From JBBRGK01 sp036741355 (GTDB lineage Bacteria > Chloroflexota > Dehalococcoidia > CAUJGQ01), in the NCBI GenBank assembly GCA_036741355.1, contig DAINSK010000015.1:1-64000 (forward strand): a DNA stretch of 64,000 nt, written 5' to 3'. Shown in pieces: positions 20,562 through 28,948 of the stretch (position 1 is the stretch's first letter; each line of letters starts with the position of its first letter). Under the pieces are notes generated by a model. That model was not told where the DNA came from. It ran no database searches and worked only from the letters and a program-made list of their open reading frames with translations. A program made the translations under genes and the position numbers.

Positions 20562-20600
20562 CCAAGCCCCGGCGGGATGACCGCCGGGGCTTGGTTTTTT
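20562..20600 (+). terminator. Intrinsic terminator after clpC
   Basis: Perfect 14-bp G/C-rich stem (CCAAGCCCCGGCGG / CCGCCGGGGCTTGG), a GATGA loop and six T. It ends the heat-shock operon 30 nt after the stop codon. Confidence 0.95.
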
Positions 20601-20630
20601 ACGTCCGCCGTTTCCCGCCTAACCCTCTTA

Positions 20631-20653
20631 TCCCTTCCCGGTGCGGGAAGGGA
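20631..20653. repeat. Dispersed C/T-rich hairpin, copy 1
   Basis: TCCCTTCCCG-GTG-CGGGAAGGGA, a perfect 10-bp inverted repeat next to CCTAACCC. Similar hairpins occur at 32991-33014, 34751-34773 and 61579-61636, always between genes. Confidence 0.6.
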
Positions 20654-20748
20654 CGATCATTGGTGCCGGGGTTCGGGCGGGGGTCAGGAGTGCCTTCACC
20701 ATTACAATGCCTGTATAGATGGGTATAGATGGGGACGCGAGGTGACGG

Positions 20749-22050
20749 GTGCTTGTACAGATTGCTTACGGCGACACCGGGCTGACGATCGAAGTCCCTG
20801 ACTCGGCGACAGTCGTGGAGTCGGCAGTCGCCCCCGGTCTGCCCGATGAACGCGCGGCGCTCCTACAGGCGATGAGAGCGCCGCTGCACGGGCCGGCACT
20901 GGTACAGGTCGTACGCGGCGCTCAGAGCGCGGTGGTGGTCTTCCCCGACGTCACCCGCGCGATGCCCACACGGCGCGTGATACCGGTCGTGTTGGCGGAG
21001 CTGGAAGCCGCGGGTTTCGGTCCGGACCGGCTAACCCTGCTCAGCGGCACCGGCACCCACCGCGCGAACACGCCGGAAGAACTCGAGCGCATGCTCGGCC
21101 GGGATGTGCTGGACCGCTACGCGGTCGTCAATCATGACGCCCGCGCGCCGGAGACACTGGTCAACCTCGGCACTACTTCGGACGGCGCGCCGGCATTGCT
21201 GAACCGCGTTTACGTTGAAGCCGACGTGCGCATAGTCGTCGGACTGATCGAGCCCCACTTCTTCGCCGGCTACAGCGGCGGTCCGAAGGGCGTCTGTCCG
21301 GGCGTCGCCGGGCTGGAGACCGTGCTCCATGCCCATGACGCGCAACGCATCGGCGACCCCGGAGCGACCTGGGGGGAGATCCGTGCGAATCCGATCCAGA
21401 GGCTTCTCCGCGAGGTCGTCGCCATGGCGCCGCCGACCTTTACGCTCGACGTCACGCTGAATAGATCGCAGCAGATTACCGGCGTCTTCGCCGGCAGCGG
21501 CTACGCCGCCCACGCCGCCGGTTGCGAGTTCGTGGCGCGCTACCAGCAGTGCTCGGTCCCACACCCGTTCGATATCGTGGTCACCACCAACGGCGGCTAC
21601 CCCTTGGATCAGAACCTCTATCAATCGGTGAAGGGAATGACCGCCGCGGCACGTATCGTGCGTCTCGGCGGCTCGATTATCCTGGCGGCGGAGTGCCGTG
21701 ACGGCATTCCCGATCACGGCAGTTACGGAGCCATCCTTGCAAAATCCCGCAACCACGCCGACATCTTCGCGTCGCTGCACAACGGATCGGAAACCGTTCC
21801 GGACCAGTGGGAGGCGCAGGTGCAGGCGATCGTGCAGCAAAAGGCGGACGTGTACGCGTTCTGCGGCGGTCTCACCGATGAACAGCTCCATATGGCACAT
21901 CTCACGCCTATTCATTCGGTGCAGGAGACGCTGAGCGATCTGCTGCGCCGGCATCCAGACGCGAGCGTGGCCGTGCTGCCGGAGGGGCCGTACACTGTAC
22001 CGGAAGTCAGTCCCGCCGCGGTCGCGGCCCGGCACGATCGGCGCGGCTAG
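20749..22050 (+). CDS. larA: LarA-family (nickel-pincer) lactate racemase homologue
   Basis: 433 residues. LarA enzymes racemise or epimerise 2-hydroxyacids with a nickel-pincer nucleotide tethered to a lysine. The family motifs are intact: PDVTRAMP, GTHR with His104, EPHFFAGYSGGPK with His170 and Lys180, and HAHD with His196. The spacing matches His108, His174, Lys184 and His200 of the characterised LarA. Start GTG 20749, with GAGGTG upstream. The substrate need not be lactate. No larB, larC or larE is in the window, so cofactor synthesis must be encoded elsewhere. The next gene follows after 41 nt and may share its pathway. Confidence 0.85.
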   Translation: MLVQIAYGDTGLTIEVPDSATVVESAVAPGLPDERAALLQAMRAPLHGPALVQVVRGAQSAVVVFPDVTRAMPTRRVIPVVLAELEAAGFGPDRLTLLSGTGTHRANTPEELERMLGRDVLDRYAVVNHDARAPETLVNLGTTSDGAPALLNRVYVEADVRIVVGLIEPHFFAGYSGGPKGVCPGVAGLETVLHAHDAQRIGDPGATWGEIRANPIQRLLREVVAMAPPTFTLDVTLNRSQQITGVFAGSGYAAHAAGCEFVARYQQCSVPHPFDIVVTTNGGYPLDQNLYQSVKGMTAAARIVRLGGSIILAAECRDGIPDHGSYGAILAKSRNHADIFASLHNGSETVPDQWEAQVQAIVQQKADVYAFCGGLTDEQLHMAHLTPIHSVQETLSDLLRRHPDASVAVLPEGPYTVPEVSPAAVAARHDRRG

Positions 22051-22091
22051 CCTCAGCCATCAAGCGCAAACCGATCTGGCAAGGAGTCACG

Positions 22092-23090
22092 ATGAACGGA
22101 GAGATCTCGGTCGTCCAGATCGGGATGGGCCCTATCGGCCAGGAGGTGTTGCGGGCCGTCGCGAGTCGGCGCGGCCTGCACCTGACCGGTGCCGTCGACA
22201 TCGACACGGCCATAGCCGGCCGCGATGCAGGTACAGTGGCAGGTATTGGGCCGATCGGCGTGACGGTCAGCTCGCAGGTGCCGCCGGCCGCCGGCCTTAA
22301 TAGCAGCGTCGCCCTGCACACCACCGGCTCGTCGTTGCCGAAGGTCATGGGCCAGCTCGAGGAATTGGTCCGGGCCGGTTACCACATCGTCTCGACGTGC
22401 GAAGAGCTTGCCTATCCGCAGGCGCTGCAACCTCAACTGGCGTTGCGGCTGGATGCGCTGGCGAAGGAGAACAGCGTCGCCGTGCTTGGCACAGGCGTAA
22501 ATCCCGGCTACGTGTTCGACACGCTTATCCTTACTGCCACCGCCGTCTGCCGGCGCGTCGACCACATCCGCGCCCGCCGGGTGCTGGATGCCGGTAAACG
22601 GCGGCTACCGCTCCAGCAAAAGGTTGGCGCCGGTCTGTCGCGGGAGGAGTTCCAGAAGCGGGTGGACGCGGGCCAAGTGCGACACGTGGGCCTCGGCGAG
22701 TCAATCCGCATGGTCACGGACGGCATCGGCTGGACCATCGACCGCGTCGATGAAGAAACGGAAGGCGTGGTGGCCGAAAAGGAGCAACGTACGCAGTACA
22801 TGACCGTTCCGGCCGGCGCGGTAGCAGGCGTTCACCAGACCGGCCGCGCATATTCCGGTGGTCGCGAAGTGCTGAACCTCGACCTGAAAATGTACGTTGG
22901 CGCGCCCGAATCCTACGACGAGATCGAGATCACCGGTTCTCCGTCGATCAAACTGCGGATCGACGGCGGCGCCCCCGGAGATCCAAGTACCGCGGCGATG
23001 GTCATCAACTCGATACCAGCTGTCCTGGCGTCTCCGCCCGGCCTGACGTCCATGAGTCAACTTCGCCTGGTGCACTGCTGGGGGCAGTAG
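22092..23090 (+). CDS. NAD(P)-binding reductase of the dihydrodipicolinate reductase-like family
   Basis: 332 residues. The N-terminal Rossmann motif is VVQIGMGPIGQEVLRAV. ISTCEELAYP and GTGVNPGYVFD resemble 2,4-diaminopentanoate dehydrogenase-type and DapB-like proteins. The C-terminal half looks like the dimer/substrate domain of that family. ATG 22092 has AAGGAG 5 nt upstream. It follows the LarA homologue on the same strand, suggesting a shared catabolic step on a hydroxy or amino acid. The exact substrate is not visible. Confidence 0.7.
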   Translation: MNGEISVVQIGMGPIGQEVLRAVASRRGLHLTGAVDIDTAIAGRDAGTVAGIGPIGVTVSSQVPPAAGLNSSVALHTTGSSLPKVMGQLEELVRAGYHIVSTCEELAYPQALQPQLALRLDALAKENSVAVLGTGVNPGYVFDTLILTATAVCRRVDHIRARRVLDAGKRRLPLQQKVGAGLSREEFQKRVDAGQVRHVGLGESIRMVTDGIGWTIDRVDEETEGVVAEKEQRTQYMTVPAGAVAGVHQTGRAYSGGREVLNLDLKMYVGAPESYDEIEITGSPSIKLRIDGGAPGDPSTAAMVINSIPAVLASPPGLTSMSQLRLVHCWGQ

Positions 23091-23092
23091 CC

Positions 23093-23704
23093 CTACGTAA
23101 GCACGCGCACGCCGTTCGCGCCCGAAACATAGACCGCCGGCTTCAGGCCGACAAACAGACCGTGCTCGACGACGCCTGGGATTCGTTTCAGTTCCGCGGC
23201 GATCCGGTTGGGCGCGGGCCGTCCGCTGCCGAACGCAACGTCGAAGATGTGGTTGCCGTTGTCGGTCACGAAGTTCGCGCCGTCGCGCACGCGCAGCGCC
23301 GGCGAGCAACCGGGAAACCGCGCCCGCAGCTCTCGCCGGACGTAGGCTTCGGCAAACGGCAGCACTTCAATCGGGACGGGCCACGCCAGCCGCCGGACGA
23401 GTTTGGACTCGTCCACGACGATCACGAGCCGTTTCGACGCGGCCGCCACAATCTTTTCACGCGTCATCGCGCCGCCGGCGCCCTTGGTGAGGTTGTGCCC
23501 GCGGTCGACTTCATCTGCGCCGTCGATGTCGACGTCGGGAACAGCCGCAAGATCCACCAGCGGTATACCGACGTCGCGCGCCAGACGCGCCGTCTCATTC
23601 GATGTTGGAACGCCGGTGACCTGCAATCCGTCTTCCCGTATCCTGCGGGCTAGCTCTTCGATCACGAAGTAAGCGGTCGTACCCGTACCGAGCCCGACCA
23701 CCAT
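23093..23704 (-). CDS. rpiA: Ribose-5-phosphate isomerase A
   Basis: Interconverts ribose-5-phosphate and ribulose-5-phosphate in the pentose phosphate pathway. Visible motifs: GLGTGTTA, TSNETARLARDVGIPL, DVDIDGADEVD, KGAGGAMTREKIVAAAS and VDESKLV, all typical of RpiA. The first standard start is ATG 23704, which gives 203 residues and omits helix 1. The same frame continues upstream with good RpiA-like sequence (RERKRAAALAAVAAEVRSAM) but has no ATG, GTG or TTG before an in-frame stop. A CTG at 23764 is a candidate. Convergent with the reductase, 2 nt apart. Confidence 0.9.
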   Translation of the reverse strand: MVVGLGTGTTAYFVIEELARRIREDGLQVTGVPTSNETARLARDVGIPLVDLAAVPDVDIDGADEVDRGHNLTKGAGGAMTREKIVAAASKRLVIVVDESKLVRRLAWPVPIEVLPFAEAYVRRELRARFPGCSPALRVRDGANFVTDNGNHIFDVAFGSGRPAPNRIAAELKRIPGVVEHGLFVGLKPAVYVSGANGVRVLT

Positions 23705-23838
23705 CGCCGAGCGTACCTCGGCCGCGACGGCCGCAAGCGCGGCGGCGCGCTTGCGTTCACGCAGATCATCGTCCGAGGACCGGGTGGAGATGCTCGTCAG
23801 GTTCCCTCATTGTGTAGAACGAATCTGTCGACAGACGG

Positions 23839-24111
23839 CTAGAGTGGCCTCGCGCCGTCTTGCGCGTTGGCCGCTGCCCGAGCCAGAAACTGGGCCAGTC
23901 CGCCGGTGTCTGCCGCGGGCTTTTGAGCCTTAACCGGAGGAACCGGACGCCGGCTGCGCCCGGGCTGGCCGAATATGGAGCGCTCGTTGGTGAAGTTGCG
24001 TTCGACGCCGCACAGGCGGCATATGCCGGTGCACTGGTCGCCGATCGGGGTCGCGATCTGCCAACGGTGGATACAGACCTGCAGCGCAACGGGTTTATCC
24101 AACTCTGCCAA
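23839..24111 (-). CDS. Small putative zinc-ribbon protein, 90 aa
   Basis: The N-terminal part reads CIHRW-x-I-x3-P-I-G, then GICRLCGVERNFTN. A C-x-H-R-W and C-R-x-C-G pair of this kind suggests one zinc site. The rest is Arg/Pro/Ala-rich and probably flexible. Start TTG 24111 with GGAGG 7 nt upstream. I have seen similar short proteins in Chloroflexota and Actinobacteria, but I know of no assigned function. It precedes rpiA on the same strand. Confidence 0.6.
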   Translation of the reverse strand: MAELDKPVALQVCIHRWQIATPIGDQCTGICRLCGVERNFTNERSIFGQPGRSRRPVPPVKAQKPAADTGGLAQFLARAAANAQDGARPL

Positions 24112-24259
24112 CCGGGCACCTCCACGCTAAACAGTTGGCGCCGGAAAGATCGAATTCGCCCAGGCGCCGGGATCACGAAGGGTTCAGGAATAGCCGTTGT
24201 GTCTGTCTCCACGCGAGGTCCGAAGGCGTGTACGGCAGAGATGGTTAATCAGAACTTCG

Positions 24260-24424
24260 TTAACGGCGCGGGAGCGGTGTCAGGGCAAGCGTGGGAATCT
24301 CGGCGCGATGCGCCTTCTCTGTCCTCGGCCCCTTTTGCGGAATCGGCGGATGTTTCTCCGCGGCGTGGATCTTCTCGATCCGCTTACGTCGCTTGGCCAA
24401 ACCGACTTTGCGTGTTTTGTTCAA
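24260..24424 (-). CDS. Small basic protein, 54 aa
   Basis: The frame TTG 24424 to TAA 24260 encodes a Lys/Arg-rich peptide beginning MNKTRKVGLAKRRKRIEK and ending LALTPLPRR. AGGAG lies about 10 nt upstream of the TTG. The composition is that of a nucleic-acid-binding or ribosome-associated peptide, but I recognise no family. It could be a chance frame. Confidence 0.4.
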   Translation of the reverse strand: MNKTRKVGLAKRRKRIEKIHAAEKHPPIPQKGPRTEKAHRAEIPTLALTPLPRR

Positions 24425-24483
24425 TGAGAGAGCTCTCCTGATTACGTAGACTACAGGACTATAACAGGTGGCGCCTTGGCGCG

Positions 24484-26157
24484 TTAGTCGGCGGTTTTCC
24501 AGTACTCGGAGTAACCGGCCGTTGCCTTCTGGCCCACGTACCAGCCCTGCACCACCTTGCGGCCGGTGAAGCGGTCCACGGAGTAGCTGATCATGATCCA
24601 GGGGCTACGATCCATGATCAGCTTCTCGGCGCGCTTGTAGATCTCACCGCGCTTGTTGAGATCCTGCTCCTTGCGGCCATCCTCGGAGAGGCGGTCGACC
24701 TCCGGGTCGCTGAAATGAGAACGGTTGAGGTTACCATCCGTATGGAAGGTGCCGTATATCCAGGTGTCTGGATCGATGCCGCCGGTAACCGTCGTGTTGG
24801 CTGCCTCGAAATCGCCCTTCTTCGCTCGCGGCAGCACGACGTCGTTGAATGATCCCGACTCGATCTTCATATCGATGCCGGCCTTCTTGTACTGCGACTG
24901 GAGCAGCTCGAGCGCCTGTTGCGTTACCGGATCGCTGGTCTCGGCGAGCAGAGTGAATGAAAATCCGCCACTCTGATAGCCGCCCTCTGCCAGCTTCGCC
25001 TTAGCCTTGGCCGGATCATAGGTATATGGCACGTAGCTGGAGTCGATCGCCCACGACAACGTCGGCGGGATGGTGCCGTTGTCGGCCCGCGGCCGCAGAC
25101 CCTGCTGGATGACGCGGATGTATTCGTCGCGGTCGGTGGCGTAGGCCACGGCCTGCGCCAGCGCCTTATTGTTGAACGGTGGTTTGGAGACGTTGAGCAC
25201 GAAGCCCGTGTAGCCGAGCCCCGGCGCCTGTGCGAGGTCGAGACCGGGGTTCGACTTGATCGTAGCCACGTCCTTGTCGGCGGCGCCCTGCAGGATGTCG
25301 ATCTCCTGGTTGACCAGCGCCTGAAGGCGCCCGTTGGAGTCCGTCATCACCCGCCAGGTGACCTTATCCAGGTACGGCAGCGGTTTGCCGTCCGCGCCTA
25401 TCCTCCAATAGTTCTCGTTCTTTGCGACCGTGAAGTGGTCGTCCTTCTTCCACTCCAGGAACTTGAACGGGCCTGTCCCCACCGGGTGCAGGCCGAAATC
25501 GTCGTCGCCCTGCTTCCGGACCGCGGCCGGCGAAACGGCGGCGCCGCAGCGACTGGTTAGTTTGGTCAGGAACGGCGCGTACGGGTCGGCGAGCGTCAGC
25601 CGGAACGTGTAATCGTCGACCGCCTCGGTGCTCAGCACGATGTTATCGCCGCAGTCCGAGTAGCCGATCGAAGCCTTGTTGGTGCGAATACGGTCCATGC
25701 TGAACTTCATCGCCTGGGCGTTGAAGTCGGTGCCGTCGTGGAACTTTATGCCCTTGTGGAGATGGAAAGTGTAGGTTTTGCCATCGGGGCTGATATCCCA
25801 GCTATCGGCCAGCCAGCCCACCGGTTTCAAGTTCTCGTCGAACTGGACCAGCCCTTCGAAAACGTTAGCGGAGAGATAGCCACCGTAGACATCGCTCCTG
25901 ACCATCGGGTCGAAACCGGCGGCATCCGTCGCCGTGGTTACGACCAACGTGCCTCCGCGGCGGATCTTGGCCGCGCTGGATGTCGGGCTGCCCGCCGCGG
26001 GCGCCACCCCGGCCGCGGTTGCACCGCCGACGGGCGCAGAGGCGGCGGGCGCGCTGCGGGTAGCGTTACCGCCGTTATTGCCGTTGCCGCCGCAGGCGAC
26101 CACCGCGGCGCAACTCAATGCGATGAGGGAAATGGTCACAAATCGTCGGCGGTTCAT
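24484..26157 (-). CDS. Family 5 (peptide-type) ABC transporter substrate-binding lipoprotein
   Basis: 557 residues. The signal peptide ends in a lipobox (VVACGG), followed by a low-complexity Gly/Asn/Ala/Ser linker and the SBP_bac_5 domain: FEGLVQFDENLKPVGWLADSWDISPDGKTYTFHLHKGIKFHDG is its usual opening. It captures peptides, nickel or other solutes outside the membrane. It is a tandem paralogue of the next upstream gene. Last of a four-gene minus-strand operon (two permeases, two binding proteins). Confidence 0.92.
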   Translation of the reverse strand: MNRRRFVTISLIALSCAAVVACGGNGNNGGNATRSAPAASAPVGGATAAGVAPAAGSPTSSAAKIRRGGTLVVTTATDAAGFDPMVRSDVYGGYLSANVFEGLVQFDENLKPVGWLADSWDISPDGKTYTFHLHKGIKFHDGTDFNAQAMKFSMDRIRTNKASIGYSDCGDNIVLSTEAVDDYTFRLTLADPYAPFLTKLTSRCGAAVSPAAVRKQGDDDFGLHPVGTGPFKFLEWKKDDHFTVAKNENYWRIGADGKPLPYLDKVTWRVMTDSNGRLQALVNQEIDILQGAADKDVATIKSNPGLDLAQAPGLGYTGFVLNVSKPPFNNKALAQAVAYATDRDEYIRVIQQGLRPRADNGTIPPTLSWAIDSSYVPYTYDPAKAKAKLAEGGYQSGGFSFTLLAETSDPVTQQALELLQSQYKKAGIDMKIESGSFNDVVLPRAKKGDFEAANTTVTGGIDPDTWIYGTFHTDGNLNRSHFSDPEVDRLSEDGRKEQDLNKRGEIYKRAEKLIMDRSPWIMISYSVDRFTGRKVVQGWYVGQKATAGYSEYWKTAD

Positions 26158-26265
26158 ATCGACTCCTCGCGCGCGCCGCCAAATTGAAGCGGCAAAAGGG
26201 GCGGGAGGCGCAGCCGTGTTGCGCCTGCGCCTCCCGGTTCCTGGTTACGCGTAGGTCCTTGGGCG

Positions 26266-27948
26266 TTAGTCCGACGTCTTCCAGTACTCGGAATACCCGG
26301 CCGTGGCCTTAAGGCCGAGGTACCAGCCCTGAACCTTTTTGTTGCCGGTGAAGCGATCCAGTGAGTAGTCGAACATCACCCAGGGCGAGTAGTCCATGAC
26401 GATCTTTGTTGCCTGCTTGTAGTAGTCGGCCCGCTTATTGAGATCGCTCTCCTGCCGCCCCTGCTCGGCCAGCTTATCGACCTGCGGGTCACTGAGATGT
26501 GGAATGTTGAAGTTCGCACCGGTGTGGAAGGTGCTGTAGATCCAGGAGTCCGGGTCAATGCCGCCCGAGATCACGATCCCAGCCGCTTCGAAGTCCCCGG
26601 CTAAACCCCGCTTTACGACTACGTTGTTGAAGTCGCCAGAATCGATTTTCATATCGATGCCGACCTTCTTCAACTGCGACTGCCAGAGCTCGGCTATCTT
26701 CTGCGAGATCGGGCTGCTGGTGTCAGTCAGGAGGGTGAAGGAGAAGCCGTTCGGCTGCCCGCCCTCGGTGAGCTTCTGCTTGGCCTTGTTCAGGTCGTAC
26801 TCGTAGAACTTCTGGCTTTCATCGACCGCCCACTTCAGCGGCGGTGGGATCGGCCCGTTCAGCGCCTTGACACGCAGCCCGTTCCGGATCACGCGCACCT
26901 CCTCGTCGCGGTCGGTCGCGTACGCGACCGCCTGGGCCAGTGCCTTGTTGCTAAAGGGCGGCTTGGAAACGTTGAGCATCATGCCACCCCAGCCGAAGCC
27001 CGGCTGCTGCTGGAAGACGAGGTCGGGGGTTGCCTTGACGGTGTCGATATCCTTGTCGGCGACCGACGGGGCCACGTCGAGCTCACCCGTAATGAGCGCC
27101 TGCAGGCGCGCGTTTTCGTCGGTCATCACCCGCCAGTTGACCTTATCCAGGTACGGGAGCGGCTTGCCGTCGGCGCCAATCTTCCAGTAGTTCTCGTTCT
27201 TCGTCACCGTGAAATGGTCGTCTTTTTTCCACTCCAGGAACTTAAACGGGCCTGTCCCCACCGGGTGCAGGCCGAAATCGTCGTCGCCCTGCTTCTGAAC
27301 AGCGGCCGGCGATACGGCATAGCCACAGCGCCCCGTCAGTTTGGTCAGGAACGGGGCGAACGAGTCATTGAGCGTCAGCCGGAAGGTGAGGTCGTCCACC
27401 GCTTCGGTGGTTAACACCGTGTTCTCGCCGCAGTCCGAGTAGCCGACGGACGCCTTGTTCGTGCGGATGCGGTCCATGCTGAACTTCATCGCCTGGGCGT
27501 TGAAGTCGGTACCGTCGTGGAACTTGATACCTTTGTGCAGATGGAAGGTATAGGTCTTACCGTCGGGGCTGATGTCCCAACTATCCGCCAGCCAGGGCAC
27601 GGGCTTGATATTCTCGTCAAACTTGACCAGTCCGTCGTACACCTGCGCCGTGAGGTAGGCGCTATAACCGTCGGTGGAGAGCATGGGATCGAACGTTTTG
27701 GCGTCGGTCTCTGACGCAAGATTCAGCGTGCCGCCGCGGCGAATCTTGGCCGCAGCCGCTGTCGGGCTTGCGGGTTTGGCTGCGGCGCTCGCGCCCGCAG
27801 CCGGGCTGCCGCCTGTGGACGTAGCGGCCGGAGCCGCGCCGTTGGTGCTCTTGCTGCTGTTTCCGTTATTGCCGCTGCTGCATGCTATCAGCGCAAGTGG
27901 TAGCAGCGAAACGCCTGCGACGTACAGCCAACGCTTGTGGCCCATCAC
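26266..27948 (-). CDS. Family 5 ABC transporter substrate-binding lipoprotein (paralogue)
   Basis: 560 residues. Signal peptide with lipobox (LIACSS), a Ser/Asn/Ala-rich linker, then an SBP_bac_5 domain (YDGLVKFDENIKPVPWLADSWDISPDGKTYTFHLHKG). Highly similar to the following gene over most of its length; one block is identical at DNA level for 51 nt (27245-27295 versus 25466-25516). The two proteins differ most in the ligand-binding C-terminal half, which suggests different specificities. No terminator is visible between the two. Confidence 0.92.
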   Translation of the reverse strand: MMGHKRWLYVAGVSLLPLALIACSSGNNGNSSKSTNGAAPAATSTGGSPAAGASAAAKPASPTAAAAKIRRGGTLNLASETDAKTFDPMLSTDGYSAYLTAQVYDGLVKFDENIKPVPWLADSWDISPDGKTYTFHLHKGIKFHDGTDFNAQAMKFSMDRIRTNKASVGYSDCGENTVLTTEAVDDLTFRLTLNDSFAPFLTKLTGRCGYAVSPAAVQKQGDDDFGLHPVGTGPFKFLEWKKDDHFTVTKNENYWKIGADGKPLPYLDKVNWRVMTDENARLQALITGELDVAPSVADKDIDTVKATPDLVFQQQPGFGWGGMMLNVSKPPFSNKALAQAVAYATDRDEEVRVIRNGLRVKALNGPIPPPLKWAVDESQKFYEYDLNKAKQKLTEGGQPNGFSFTLLTDTSSPISQKIAELWQSQLKKVGIDMKIDSGDFNNVVVKRGLAGDFEAAGIVISGGIDPDSWIYSTFHTGANFNIPHLSDPQVDKLAEQGRQESDLNKRADYYKQATKIVMDYSPWVMFDYSLDRFTGNKKVQGWYLGLKATAGYSEYWKTSD

Positions 27949-28042
27949 ACCACCTCCCTTTCACGTGATACTTTATCTCGACTATCGTAACCGCAATTCG
28001 CCAGTGGCACCGCCTCCACCAGGCCGCCCCCATCCGGAGCAG

Positions 28043-28948
28043 CTAACGTCCACGCAGACGCGGATCGAGCGCGTCTCGAAGTGCGTCGCCGAGGATGTAA
28101 TACGCGAAAACCGTCACGAACACCGCCGAACCGGGGCCAAAGATCAGCCACGGGTGCAGACGGAAATCGCCCAGCGCCTTAAAGAACATCGAGCCCCATT
28201 CGGCTTCCGGCGGCTGGGCGCCGAGACCGAGGAAACTGATCGTCGAAAGTGTCAGGATGGCGCTGCCGGCCGCCAGCGACGTGACGATAATCACCGGATT
28301 GGCGATGTTCGGCAGGATATGGCGCCACATCAGCCGCCAACTACGGACTCCCATTGCGCGCCCGGCAGTAATATATTCGAATTCGCGCGCCTGCAACACT
28401 TGGCCGCGAGTTAGCCGGTAGAATCCGGTCCAGCCGAGCAGGCCGATCACGATCACCGCGTTGAACAGGCTCTGACCGAACGTAGAGATGACCGCGAGGA
28501 TGAGCAGCAGACCGGGGAACGCGAGCTGTGCGTCCACCCAACGGCCCACCAGCAGGTCCAGCCAACCGCCGAAGTAGGCGGTAACCAGGCCGAGTGTGAT
28601 ACCGATCGACGAACTGAGGACTACCACGACGATTGCCACGATCAGCGAAACGCGGCCGCCGTAGAGGACGCGGGTAAAGCTGTCCCGTCCTAGCTCGTCG
28701 GTGCCCATCAGATGCGCGAGGCTCGGTGCCTGGGTCAGGTTGTGCGTGTTGACGGCGTACGGGTCGTAGGGCGCGATTAGCGGGGCGCTAAGGCTGATCG
28801 TCCACAAGAACAGTAGAAAGACAGCGCAGGCGGTCACCCGCGGGTGGCGCCGCATCGCGTGCAGGAGCCCGTGAACGCGATTGCGACCCTCTTCGCGGGC
28901 AAGGCCGCCGGCCTGCCGGCCCAGTACCGAGCTATCGCTTGCCGACAT
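28043..28948 (-). CDS. ABC transporter permease (DppC/OppC-like)
   Basis: 301 residues. An N-terminal transmembrane segment (VTACAVFLLFLWTISLSAPL) is followed by the conserved periplasmic loop HLMGTDELGRDSFTRVLYGGRVS and further transmembrane helices. The EAA-like motif that contacts the ATPase lies in YITAGRAMGVRSWRLMWRHILPN. It overlaps the upstream permease by 17 nt, so translation is probably coupled. Confidence 0.93.
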   Translation of the reverse strand: MSASDSSVLGRQAGGLAREEGRNRVHGLLHAMRRHPRVTACAVFLLFLWTISLSAPLIAPYDPYAVNTHNLTQAPSLAHLMGTDELGRDSFTRVLYGGRVSLIVAIVVVVLSSSIGITLGLVTAYFGGWLDLLVGRWVDAQLAFPGLLLILAVISTFGQSLFNAVIVIGLLGWTGFYRLTRGQVLQAREFEYITAGRAMGVRSWRLMWRHILPNIANPVIIVTSLAAGSAILTLSTISFLGLGAQPPEAEWGSMFFKALGDFRLHPWLIFGPGSAVFVTVFAYYILGDALRDALDPRLRGR

